A DNA stretch of 64,000 nucleotides from Fusobacteria bacterium ZRK30. Lineage in GTDB: Bacteria > Fusobacteriota > Fusobacteriia > Fusobacteriales > Fusobacteriaceae. The translations under genes and the position numbers were made by a program. Below are positions 34,429 through 43,090 of this stretch, one piece after another. The stretch is taken from NCBI GenBank assembly GCA_024628785.1, contig CP102405.1:1736001-1800000 (forward strand), given 5' to 3'. Every line of letters starts with the position of its first letter. The stretch's first letter is position 1. The notes under the pieces were generated by a model. It did no database searches and was not told the origin of the DNA. It saw only the letters and a list, made by a program, of their open reading frames with translations.

Positions 34429-35605
34429 TTAAAACTCTATTCGATTTCTTCCGTTATTTTTAGCTCTGTAAAGAAGCTCATCCACACCTTTAACAATATT
34501 TTTAATGTCTATATCTTGTGCACTTTCTATTACACCTATACTCAGAGTAATTCGATCTCTGCTTTTTAAATAATCTGCTTCATATTCCATCATAGTCATT
34601 CTAAGTCTTTCAGCAGTTTCTAATACCTTTCTCAGCTTTATATTTGGTAGTATAATCAAAAATTCTTCTCCACCCCAGCGGCCAAGATAATCTGAACTTC
34701 TTATATTTTTTTCCAATATCTGGGTTACGTCTATAAGTGCTAAATCTCCTATCTGGTGACCATAGGTGTCATTTATTTTTTTAAAATGATCTATATCTGC
34801 CAGCAGAACTGAAAAGGGCACCTTAGAATATTGAAATTTTTCTATTTTACTCGTGAGGATTTCTTCTATCTTTCTTCTATTATAGATACCTGTCAATGAA
34901 TCAGTTACAGCCATCAGCTTAGTTGTTTTAAGAAGACTCTCTCTTTCAGCAGCTGCTTCATCTGCCTGGTCAAACAAATTATTAATAATCATTAATTCCA
35001 ATAAAAAAGCAAGCAATACTGTCAGCCCTTCACTCAACATCACAAAAAATGTATCCAATATAGGCGTATAAAAATAATTCAATACTGCGCCGCCAGTAAT
35101 GGCGAAAAATATTCTTAAAATATTAATTATTATAAAAAAAATACAGATATAGCCTACACCTAAAGCATATTTACGTAATTTATAGTATGATTTAAAAAAT
35201 ATCCAATATACAGCATTGCAAAAAAATGGAATAGTAAGTGCTGAAAATAAAATAATTCTAATTGTTACATCTGGACTGATAACTGTATAATAGGCATATA
35301 TTGTCGTAAATCCTCCTATATAGATATAATATGGTTTTTTATTGACATTTATATCCAGAAAACAAGCCATTCCAAATAAAAAGAAAAATATACCTGAAAA
35401 CATTAAGAAATTTGGGAGGATTATTGAAATTACAGGATGAAGTGTCTTTGTAAAAACAGCTAATGTTAATCCAATTGATTGAAATATAAAGTCAATTACA
35501 AAGAATTTAAGACATTTAAAGGTTCGTCCGTAAGAAATCTACAGCTGAATAATTATTAAGGTACAGATATAGCTGATAAAAATATAATTAGTAATCAGAG
35601 TATTC
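34429..35605 (-). pseudogene. Membrane diguanylate cyclase (GGDEF), interrupted
   Basis: The C-terminal half is an intact GGDEF domain: DSLTGIYNRRKIEE, FSVLLADIDHFKKINDTYGH, and RSSDYLGRWGGEEFLIILP with an RxxD inhibitory site five residues before the GGEEF active site. It would make c-di-GMP from GTP. The frame extends upstream of the first Met (35403) as membrane-helix sequence to 35605, where it meets the IS256 left end, and is crossed by one amber TAG at 35541-35539 (IIIQL*ISYGRTF). So the gene lost its start to the insertion and has a nonsense codon. A truncated protein from ATG 35403, without an evident ribosome site, could still hold several membrane spans plus GGDEF. Confidence 0.8.
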
Positions 35606-37064
35606 GGGACTATCCAAAAAAGTCTGTAAATAAAATATGAAGAAGTAGTTTCCTGTGGTAATAATATTACTAAAGGAGGCTATTTTTTATGGCAAAAAGA
35701 AAACGAAATGATTTATCTGATGGGGAAAAACAAATTATTGCTGGCTTATTGAATGAATATGATATTAAAACTACTGAAGATATTCAGGAAGCTTTGAAAG
35801 ATCTTTTAGGTGGAACTATTAAAAATATCATGGAAGCTGAAATGGAAGAACATTTAGGTTATGAAAGAGGCCAGAGAAGCGAGTCTTTAAATTCTAGAAG
35901 TGGGTATAAAAACAAAAAAGTTCGAGGGCACTATAGTGAGTTGAATTTATCTGTTCCTCAAGATCGTGAAAGCTCTTTTGAACCTAAAATTGTTCCAAAG
36001 AGACAAAAAGAAATATCACAAATTGATGAAAAAATCATTGCTATGTATGCGCGTGGCCTTACTACTAATCAAATCTCTGAACAAATTGAAGATATTTATG
36101 GGTTTGAAGTTAGTCAAAGTTTTGTTTCTAATGTTACAAACAAAATATTACCTGATATTATGGAATGGCAGAATAGACCCTTGAGTACTCTGTACCCCAT
36201 TGTTTTTATCGATGCGGTTCACTTCTCTGTTAGAGATGATAAAATTATCAGAAAGTTAGCAGCCTATGTTGTCTTAGGGATAAATCAAGACGGCTATAAA
36301 GAGGTTTTAGGGCTATATATTGGACAGAATGAAAGTAGTAAATACTGGTTAGGTATTCTCAATGAGCTTAAAAATCGAGGGGTTAAGGACATCTTGATAA
36401 TGTGCGCAGATGGACTATCCGGGATAAAAGAAAGCATCTCAGTTGCCTTTCCAGAGACAGAATATCAAAGATGTATTGTGCATCAAGTTAGAAATACTCT
36501 TAAATATGTATCGTATAAAGACAGAAAAGAGTACGCGAAAGACCTCAAAGGAATCTATACATCTCCTTCTGAAGAGAGAGGGTATGAATTAATGGTTGAA
36601 GTTACAGAGAAGTGGAATAAATCTTATCCTAACTCCATGAAGAGCTGGAACAGCAATTGGGATGTATTAACGCCAATTTTTAAATTTTCTTCAGAAGTAA
36701 GAAAGGTAATTTACACTACTAAGCTTAAATAGTACTTACAAGCGCCTGAATCGTCAAAGAAGCGTTTTCCCTTCAGATACTGCTCTACTTAAAGCATTGT
36801 ATCTAGCAACTCAAATAGCTACTAAAAAATGGGCATTTCCCCTTAGAAATTGGGGCAAGGTCTATGGTGAACTATCAATAATGTATGCTGATAGAGTTCC
36901 AGAATAAAGTAAAAAAATATGCCAAGAAGCCTTTTTTTAAAGGCTTGCTTGACATGCTAAAATTTTAAACCTATACTTGAATTAATGAAAACTCATAAAT
37001 TTTTATCGTATTAAAATTACTAGAGGAACTATTTTTCTATTTGCAGACTTTTCTGGACACCCTC
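35606..37064 (+). mobile_element. IS256-family insertion sequence
   Basis: The ends carry imperfect inverted repeats: TCCAAAAAAGTCTGTAAATA on the left and, reversed, TCCAGAAAAGTCTGCAAATA on the right. One damaged Mutator-type transposase gene fills it. The left end lies inside the diguanylate cyclase reading frame; the sequence beyond the right end supplies GAAATGA, which with AATACTCTG from the left flank would recreate MNTL, the likely original start of that gene. No clean target duplication was seen. Confidence 0.8.
35689..36907 (+). pseudogene. IS256 transposase, deleted/frameshifted near the C-terminus
   Basis: A Mutator-type transposase starting MAKRKRNDLSDGEKQ after AAAGGAGG. It has GYKNKKVRG, the first catalytic Asp in YPIVFIDAVHFSVR, the second in ILIMCADGLSGI and the C/H region YQRCIVHQVRN. 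At about 36720 the frame breaks: IYTT is followed by KLK and a stop, whereas the next frame reads SLNSTYKRLNRQRSVFPSD and goes on to 36907. The family motif here is IYTTNAIES-N, so an 11-base deletion removing NAIE explains the break. The active-site Glu region before it is intact, but the protein is probably dead. Confidence 0.88.
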
Positions 37065-37266
37065 ATTTCAACAGAATAGTCTATAACTAGTCTTATACTT
37101 TATTTTATTTTATTTCTTCGTCGATTAAATTCTTTAAAGAAAATTTTTTTTTAGGATTTTCTTTATAATATTGAAATTGTAAAGTTATTTAGTCTATCAC
37201 TAAAATAACCCCTAAACAATGACACTTTTTTAGGTCTAGTCTAGGGGAGCTACTTTTATTAATTTA
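37065..37266. other. AT-rich region right of IS256
   Basis: No gene recognised. The first bases may be the former 5' flank and start codon of the diguanylate cyclase gene; see that entry. Confidence 0.4.
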
Positions 37267-37429
37267 CTAAATTTTTTTAATCCAATAATATCCTTCTTCA
37301 GTTATTTCATCTCTAACATATCTTAATCTTTAAAATTTATAATAGATCACTAGCCACTACCAGTATTTTTTTGTCTTCTTGGACAGGTGGATACATCATA
37401 AATAATAAAATCATAAATAATACAAACAT
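37267..37429 (-). pseudogene. Small membrane protein, probably frameshifted
   Basis: GAGGAGG precedes ATG 37429. The frame MFVLFMILLFMMYPPVQEDK is a membrane or signal helix; it continues KILVVASDLL and stops at 37337. Another frame then reads RLRYVRDEITEEGYYWIKKI to a stop at 37267, which looks like its lost C-terminus. The gene lies 38 bases after the HMA gene on the same strand and probably belonged to that cluster. Function unknown. Confidence 0.55.
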
Positions 37430-37467
37430 ATATATACCTCCTCTATAATTTTTATAGGATTAGCAAC

Positions 37468-37815
37468 TTATTGATCTTTTTTATTGAGATCACAGCAGTC
37501 AAGGTTACCTTCACCAAAAGTATTTTCATTTGAATTTCCTATTTTATCTATTAATTTAGAAAAAAATCCTTTTTTAGCAGAAGTATTTGCAGATTTAGAT
37601 TTTACACGATTTACTTCCTTTATATCTATTATTTTATATCCTTCACTTTCAACAGCTATTTTTAAAACATCGTCAGAAATATCTCCATCTATAAAAACTT
37701 CATTGGTTTCTAATGCTACTTTAACTTCCCCTATCCCCTCTAAATTTTTTAATTTATTTTCAATAATAGCTACACACTGAGTAGACATCATACCTTCAAT
37801 TAATATTTTTTTCAT
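37468..37815 (-). CDS. Heavy-metal-associated (HMA) domain protein, divergent
   Basis: The first 70 of 115 residues have the ferredoxin-like HMA fold: MKKILIEGMMSTQCVAIIENKLKNLEGIGEVKV, then VFIDGDISDDVLKIAVESEGYKI. Classic HMA proteins bind Cu(I) with MxCxxC, but here the motif is MMSTQC, so the first Cys is missing. The tail is low-complexity with a terminal CC (NLDCCDL) that might replace it. It could be a copper chaperone derivative; metal binding is not assured. Neighbours are a SHOCT membrane protein and a small membrane gene, all on the same strand. Confidence 0.75.
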   Translation of the reverse strand: MKKILIEGMMSTQCVAIIENKLKNLEGIGEVKVALETNEVFIDGDISDDVLKIAVESEGYKIIDIKEVNRVKSKSANTSAKKGFFSKLIDKIGNSNENTFGEGNLDCCDLNKKDQ

Positions 37816-37840
37816 CTAGGCCCTCCTGTTATTTTAAAAA

Positions 37841-38071
37841 TTATTTAATATCTTTTTTCATTTCATTATATTCTTCCCTGTTCATCTCACCTTTAGAATA
37901 CCTTCTTTTTAAAATTTTAATTGATTCTTTTTCATGGACCTTAATTTTTTTTAAGATGGTCGATATTATTAGAAGTAGAATTACCCCCATAGCAGCAGCT
38001 AACACCATACTGCCAAACATTCCATCCCCAAAAACATTACAACCATATCCATCTCTATACCACAGCATCAA
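37841..38071 (-). CDS. SHOCT-domain small membrane protein
   Basis: The 76-residue product has one membrane helix (FGSMVLAAAMGVILLLIISTIL, about residues 19-40) and a C-terminal SHOCT motif, ILKRRYSKGEMNREEYNEMKKDI. SHOCT domains are short oligomerisation or interaction tails of unknown biochemical role. Such proteins often sit beside copper transport genes, which fits the HMA gene 25 bases downstream. A weak AGGAG-type site precedes the start. Confidence 0.8.
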   Translation of the reverse strand: MMLWYRDGYGCNVFGDGMFGSMVLAAAMGVILLLIISTILKKIKVHEKESIKILKRRYSKGEMNREEYNEMKKDIK

Positions 38072-38226
38072 ATCATCTCCTAAGTTTTTATCCCGACTCT
38101 AAATACCTTCTCCATTGAAAATTTTTAGAATCACCAATATCAGTAAAGTTATTTTAATTATACAAAAACCAATACTCTTTACTGAATCAGTATAAAATAG
38201 TTGTGTGAAAACTCTGTGAAGAAATA

Positions 38227-38373
38227 TTAAACGGCTCCACTTAATCCTCGTCCATATTTTTTATTGTGTTGTTTACAGTTTGAACATATTTTTTTATACG
38301 GAATCCCTTTTGAATCCACTTCCGTTATAAATTCTTTTTTGCATTTTAAGCATTTTATTTTTTTCTTCTCCAA
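38227..38373 (-). CDS. Small two-CxxC zinc-ribbon protein, 48 aa
   Basis: The gene starts at TTG 38373, six bases after GAGGTGA. The product MEKKKIKCLKCKKEF ... VDSKGIPYKKICSNCKQ ... ends in GLSGAV. Two CxxC knuckles about 19 residues apart should bind one zinc ion, as in many nucleic-acid or protein-binding micro-proteins. The same design occurs in the frameshifted ORF at 3078-3225. Two copies conserved in spacing argue that it is a real gene family. Function unknown. A TTTTGA-17-TATAAT promoter lies upstream. Confidence 0.72.
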   Translation of the reverse strand: MEKKKIKCLKCKKEFITEVDSKGIPYKKICSNCKQHNKKYGRGLSGAV

Positions 38374-38414
38374 GAAAATCACCTCTTTTATCATTTTTAT
38401 TTGAATAATTACAA

Positions 38415-38443
38415 ATTATATCACCGATTCAATAAATTCAAAA
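38415..38443 (-). promoter_or_regulatory. Promoter of the 48-aa zinc-ribbon gene
   Basis: Minus strand TATAAT at 38420-38415 and a weak TTTTGA at 38443-38438, spacer 17. Confidence 0.5.
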
Positions 38444-38638
38444 GATAACCTAAATTATCTAAATTAATTAAATAAACTAAACTTTTTTTACACTGATTTG
38501 GATATCATTAAGCCTGAGATAATTTCTAGTTTTATATTAAAATTTTATTAGAAGTACATTAGAAAATATTTTGATTTTTTAATTTAATATTGTATATATG
38601 TAGTATCAAATGGAAATATAAGGGGGGGAGAAGGATTG

Positions 38639-40210
38639 ATGACTAAGACTCCTACTGGTAAATTAGTTAAATCAAAGTGGGTTGATAGTTTAGTTACTAC
38701 GAAGTCAGATCCATCTAAGAGAAGTGAAGATATCTGGACGTTTAAAATAAAAGATGGAATGAAATTTTCAAATGGAAATCCATTGACTGTTAAAGATGTT
38801 AAGTTCACATATGATTTCTATATGGATGAAAAAGCTCTAAATTCTACAGGAGCTACAGATGATCTAAATGAGTTTATGGATAAAGTTGAAGTGAATGAAG
38901 CAGCAAATACAATAAAATTCCATCTGAAGAAAGTTATATACATGGTGGATTCCACGTTTGAGTATTTTGTTTTAGATTCAAATACCATCATTAAAAATTC
39001 TGAAAAAGAAGGGGTAACTCCCCAGCAATGGGTGAAGGCTAATATGTCTTCTCCAATAGGATATGGTCCTTATAAGATAGACAAATTTGTCCCTTCTCAA
39101 TATGTAAAGTTATCTATCAACAAAAATTACCAGGGTAACTACGAGGGAGATAAACCTAGCATTAAAGAAATTATATTACAAAATACTCCAACTGAAACTA
39201 AGCTTACACAGTTAATTACAGGAGAAATAGATATTGCAACAGGGATATCAAAAGAAGAAGATGTAGACGCTGTTTTAGGTCAAGATACATTACAGACAAA
39301 CAGATATTATAGACATGGAACCGGTCAGCTTACATTCCATACAGATTTCGGTCCAGTTCAATTAGAGGAAGTCAGAAAGGCTATTGCTTACAGTTTCGAC
39401 AGAATTAAGTATAAGAACATTATTGTTGGTAAAAATGGGTTAATGGCTAATGCACCGTATTCTAGAAGTATGTGGATGATGTACGATGATGATGAAAAAA
39501 TAGGAACAGAAAGTAGATTATCAAGAACATATACTGATTATGATATATTAGATACTGACGGTAAGTGGGATGAACAAGCTAATATTAAAGAAGCTCATAA
39601 ATATTTAGATCAGGCAGCTAATAAAACAAATGGTGAATACGCTAAGTTAACCAAAGTAAGTGGTAAGTATTTATGGGAAGGTAAACCATTAGAGATCAAC
39701 ATGGCTTTAACTGCCGGAGTGGTAGACGCTTATAATCTTATATTCACTAAGGAAGTACAGAAAGAATTTGGAATAAAAATCAATATGGATTCTATGGACT
39801 GGTCAGTTCTAGCTAAGTGTCTATATGGCAGCGCTCCATTATCAGAGAGAAGATACCACGTATTTGCTACATCTACAAACTTTGCAACTAAGACAGATTA
39901 TAATTTTTATAGAAAAAGTTATATAATACCATACGGTAGCGGAGTTACAAGTAATGTAACAAGATTCCCTATAAATGAAGAGATTCTAAATAGGATGAGA
40001 ATTGCTAATCCATCTACTAAAGAGGGAGACCAGCAGTATAAAAAAGCGTTCAGGGATTATATGAAAGTCATGAATGAAGAAATTCCTTTGTTACCTACAT
40101 TTTCAAGCTTGTACTTTGATACTTATGCAGATGATATAACTGATTTTGATACTACTCCTATGTGGAGTTTCCCCTATGCTATAGTTAAAGCTAAATTTAA
40201 AAGCAATTAA
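38639..40210 (+). pseudogene. Peptide ABC transporter substrate-binding protein lacking its N-terminus
   Basis: About 523 residues of an SBP_bac_5 (DppA/OppA-type) protein: IWTFKIKDGMKFSNGNPLTVKDVKFTYDFY, then YGPYKIDKF, IKEIILQNTPTETKLTQLITGEIDIATG, VRKAIAYSFDRIK and the C-terminal EEIPLLPTF. There is no signal peptide or lipobox; the sequence begins inside the usual GLMTKTPTGKLV segment, so about 60-80 residues are missing. A G7 tract with GGAG upstream might allow translation from 38636/38639, but the product would stay in the cytoplasm. It is best read as a 5'-truncated gene. No permease or ATPase genes are nearby. Confidence 0.75.
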
Positions 40211-40260
40211 TTTTTAAATCGCATAGGACAGATAAAGAGTTTAAACTCTATCTAAATATA

Positions 40261-40297
40261 ACAAAAAAAACACCTTCAAAATTTGAAGGTGTTTTTT
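40261..40297. terminator. Bidirectional terminator
   Basis: AAAACACCTTCAAA / TTTGAAGGTGTTTTTT between the convergent SBP and BFD-like genes. Confidence 0.88.
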
Positions 40298-40298
40298 A

Positions 40299-40619
40299 CT
40301 ATCGTCCTAAATCTATTACATTTTGTACAAGAGCTTTGCATCTTTGACAGCCTTTTCCTGCATGAGTCACTTCCTCGATTTTTTCTATTGTATCATCACC
40401 GTTTTTAACAGCACTGACAACATCTTCAAGTGATACATTGTTGCATCCGCATACTGACTTTAAGATCTTTTCTATTTCACCTGCACACCCACCGCATTTA
40501 GTTGCAGCACCAGTCATTTCTTTTATTTCATCTAAAGTTCGAGCACCTGCAATCATCGCCTTTCTTATTGTTATGTAGTCAACATTTTTGCACTTACAAA
40601 TAATTATATTTTCAGCCAT
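40299..40619 (-). CDS. Tandem BFD-like [2Fe-2S]-binding protein
   Basis: The 106-residue product contains two BFD-like (Fer2_BFD) modules. The first has ICKCKNVDYITIRKAMIAGARTLDEIKEMTG and CGGC, the normal CxC...CxxC cluster ligands; the second has VCGCNNVSLEDVVSAVKNGDDTIEKI and CQRC. Each could hold a [2Fe-2S] cluster. Single BFD proteins mobilise iron or serve as redox modules of oxidoreductases; stand-alone double proteins occur in anaerobes. A promoter with a Crp/Fnr-like palindrome centred at -41.5 lies upstream, and a Crp/Fnr-family gene is the next gene. Confidence 0.85.
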   Translation of the reverse strand: MAENIIICKCKNVDYITIRKAMIAGARTLDEIKEMTGAATKCGGCAGEIEKILKSVCGCNNVSLEDVVSAVKNGDDTIEKIEEVTHAGKGCQRCKALVQNVIDLGR

Positions 40620-40660
40620 TTTTCCTCCTCATATCATAATGTTCCTAAGTTAAGGACTTA

Positions 40661-40702
40661 ATTATACCTATATTCACTTTTTTTTACCACGTCATTTGAC
40701 GT
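40661..40702 (-). promoter_or_regulatory. Promoter with Crp/Fnr-type operator at -41.5
   Basis: On the minus strand a TATAAT box is at 40666-40661; no good -35 hexamer precedes it. Instead a palindrome, ACGTCA-at/tt-TGACGT, occupies 40689-40702. Its centre lies 29.5 bases upstream of the first T of the -10 box, that is near -41.5, the standard place for class II Crp/Fnr activation. The -10 call and operator are visible; the regulator is inferred. Confidence 0.65.
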
Positions 40703-40770
40703 AAAATCTATATCTAAAATAAAAAATAATATTTGAGCTTTATAAAAAAATAAAGGAGCTAAAGGCTCCC

Positions 40771-41433
40771 TTATCTTTCAATTTTTCTTTTATATTTATC
40801 TACTTTATCTTTTTTTCCTATTGATATTTTTTTATTTTCTTTTACTATTACCTCTGCTTTCTGAAGATTTTTAATTATTCTCTGGAAAGTTCTAAGATTT
40901 ATATTCAGCATCTCTGAAAGTTCTCTTGTTGTTTTATTTATGACCTTATGTTTTTCCATAGTTTTTATAAAAAAACTTTCTTCTGAATATAATGATTTAT
41001 GAAAAAAATATTCGGAGACTTGAAAATGTTCTTCAGCAAATAAAAATATGAAGTTTTTTAAAGTTTCTTCTTTCCCTTGAAATTTCATATCAAACATTTT
41101 TTCAAAAGGAAGGGTAACTATAATCGAATCTTCTCTTGCCACAAGATCAGCTTCAAAACTTCTGTTCATTTTACCTTTAATTTGATGAGAAAGTGTAGCA
41201 CCAATCCCTGCCAGATCTCCTGGAAAGTAATCTATATAAAATTCTCCTCCTTCTGGACCATATACTACATATTGAACCTTTCCTTTAAGTACATATATGG
41301 CTGTCATCTCTTTATCCTGGCTATAATAAATTGTATCTCTTTTTTTCATATTTATAACATCCATAAAAGTTTCAAAGTTAGTATCTATAAGTTTATCCAA
41401 TCCCAGTTCATGCAATATTTCTGAATTTGTCAT
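40771..41433 (-). CDS. Crp/Fnr-family transcription regulator
   Basis: The 220-residue protein has a cNMP-binding-type beta-roll (IYVLKGKVQYVVYGPEGGEFYIDYFPGDLAGIGATL, about 47-82), a dimer helix, and a C-terminal winged helix with TTRELSEMLNINLRTFQRIIKNLQKAEVI. It has no N-terminal Fnr-like cysteine cluster, so it does not look like an oxygen-sensing Fe-S Fnr; the effector is unknown. It is upstream of, and in the same orientation as, the tandem BFD gene, whose promoter bears a matching palindrome, so it is the obvious candidate regulator. Confidence 0.88.
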   Translation of the reverse strand: MTNSEILHELGLDKLIDTNFETFMDVINMKKRDTIYYSQDKEMTAIYVLKGKVQYVVYGPEGGEFYIDYFPGDLAGIGATLSHQIKGKMNRSFEADLVAREDSIIVTLPFEKMFDMKFQGKEETLKNFIFLFAEEHFQVSEYFFHKSLYSEESFFIKTMEKHKVINKTTRELSEMLNINLRTFQRIIKNLQKAEVIVKENKKISIGKKDKVDKYKRKIER

Positions 41434-41776
41434 CTATCCCACCTCGAAAAAATCATATCATGATCATATCATTTTAATCAAGATCGGTCTTCTAGAAATA
41501 AGATTTTCTATATATATTAGAACTTTTAAATTGATAAAATCTGAAGTATAACAGCTACCATTTCTCTTAAATTATTTATATATTATTCTGACATTACATT
41601 GAACCTGTAAAAAACATTTATTCATCACCCCTCTTAACCCCTTTATATTCACATTACTCCGTTTTTTAGGAGTATATACTTTTAATTATAGTACTTGTAA
41701 TTAAAGTAACATAACAATATAATTATTACTATAATCCATGGAATGAGTTAAATAATTTTATACAGGAGGCAATATA
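41434..41776. other. Divergent intergenic region
   Basis: Two direct copies of ATCATATCAT lie just upstream of the regulator gene (41454-41475) and may be an autoregulatory site. At about 41636-41670 a roughly 30-base sequence (CCCCTTTATATTCACATTAC...) nearly repeats 57048-57075 near the HxlR fragment. No gene is seen. Confidence 0.5.
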
Positions 41777-42178
41777 ATGAGTAAGTTACTTGATTATTTA
41801 AATAAAAACAAGGTAGGACAATTAGCAACTTTAAGGGATAGAAAACCAGAACTTAGACCTTTTACATTTGCTTACGAAAAAGAAGGTATATTTTACTTTA
41901 TTACATCAAATGATAGGAAGGTCTTTAAAGAACTGAAGGAGGAAGGAGTGGCCGGGTTTTCTTCTATGGGAGGAGATTACAAGTATGTTAGGTTAAGTGG
42001 AAAGGTTACATTTATAGATGACTTAGAATTGAAGACAGAGGTTCTTAATAATACTCCAACAGGACTTCAACACTATAAGACAGCAGACAATCCTATTATG
42101 GAATGTTTCTACATTCATAATGGTGTAGCAACTTTAAACACAGCATTCGGAGAGCTAATTGAAGAAATAAAAATTTAG
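41777..42178 (+). CDS. Pyridoxamine 5'-phosphate oxidase-family protein
   Basis: The 133-residue protein has the split-barrel FMN-binding layout: NKVGQLATLRDRKPELRPFTFAYEKEGIFYFITSNDRKVFKEL, then YKYVRLSGKVTFIDDLE. This small group is common in anaerobes and probably binds a flavin; the substrate is unknown. AGGAGG precedes the ATG. It lies 58 bases before a flavodoxin-domain gene in the same direction, so both may belong to one redox operon. Confidence 0.88.
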   Translation: MSKLLDYLNKNKVGQLATLRDRKPELRPFTFAYEKEGIFYFITSNDRKVFKELKEEGVAGFSSMGGDYKYVRLSGKVTFIDDLELKTEVLNNTPTGLQHYKTADNPIMECFYIHNGVATLNTAFGELIEEIKI

Positions 42179-42236
42179 AAGCACAAACATCTGAATTAAT
42201 GATAAGAATAGTTATCTTTTATAAGGAGGTCATAAA

Positions 42237-42896
42237 ATGAAAGCAGCAATTGTATATTTTTCAGGTACAGGTAACACATTTAGAGTTGGGGAGGTATTTA
42301 AGGCATATTTAGAAACTATCAATTATCAAGTTGATATGATCGATATCGCTAAGTACAAAGAAAAACTTAAGGATTATGATTTATTTATTGCAGGAACACC
42401 AAGCTATACTAAAACTTCTTCATATAATATGTATGAATTTATTGAAAAAAATATCAACAAAAATAATAATCCTAAAGCAAATTTCATAACATACGTTACT
42501 CAAAGCTGGGGCATAGCATTCGGTCACTTAACTATAAAAGACTTTGTAGAAAAAAAAGGATTTGAGGTTTTAGGAGCAAGAGCATTTTTAGCCCCAAGTA
42601 ATTTTTATATGTATAATGAAAAAGAACAGCCTAAATCTGACGAAAAAGAAATGCATCAGTTGTATCAGAATATTTATAAAGGTGTTTGGAACTTAATGGA
42701 CTCTTATGTCAAAGGACATGTTCAAATAGATAAAAGATCAACTTTCCAAAAGATTAAAATGGTTATAGTTTCAAAACTTTTGAAAAAAATATTTATAACC
42801 AAATTCTCAAAATCCGCATTAGAAGTGGACAGTGAAAAATGTCGGCGGAAAGAATCATTTTCGTTTTTGAAAATGACAAATATTACTAAAAAATAA
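42237..42896 (+). CDS. Flavodoxin-domain protein (EFR1-type), C-terminally truncated
   Basis: The first 150 residues are a flavodoxin domain with the FMN phosphate loop FSGTGNTFRVGE and AGTPSYTKTSS. EFR1-family proteins continue into a C-terminal ferredoxin domain with two CxxCxxCxxxCP clusters. Here the sequence KSALEVDSEKC, where that domain should begin, is followed by RRKESFSFLKMTNITKK and a stop: only one cysteine is left. The domain appears to have decayed, as no frame downstream restores the cysteines. FMN binding may remain; electron transfer through Fe-S clusters would not. Confidence 0.78.
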   Translation: MKAAIVYFSGTGNTFRVGEVFKAYLETINYQVDMIDIAKYKEKLKDYDLFIAGTPSYTKTSSYNMYEFIEKNINKNNNPKANFITYVTQSWGIAFGHLTIKDFVEKKGFEVLGARAFLAPSNFYMYNEKEQPKSDEKEMHQLYQNIYKGVWNLMDSYVKGHVQIDKRSTFQKIKMVIVSKLLKKIFITKFSKSALEVDSEKCRRKESFSFLKMTNITKK

Positions 42897-43004
42897 CTAT
42901 ACCAAAGATACTGTTGAGAATTATTTTTGAGGAATAACAGCATATACATCAATATTTTCTATAAATAAATGCTGAATTACAATGGTAATTTCAAAGTTCC
43001 ATGG

Positions 43005-43041
43005 CAAAAAAAAGATCCTAATTTTTTAGGATCTTTTTTTA
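43005..43041 (+). terminator. Intrinsic terminator
   Basis: AAAAAGATCCTAA / TTAGGATCTTTTTTT between the flavodoxin gene and the convergent nucleotidyltransferase gene; usable both ways. Confidence 0.88.
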
Positions 43042-43090
43042 ACTACTGTAGTCTAGACTATTCTGAGTCTCTAAAATTTATAGTTCATAT

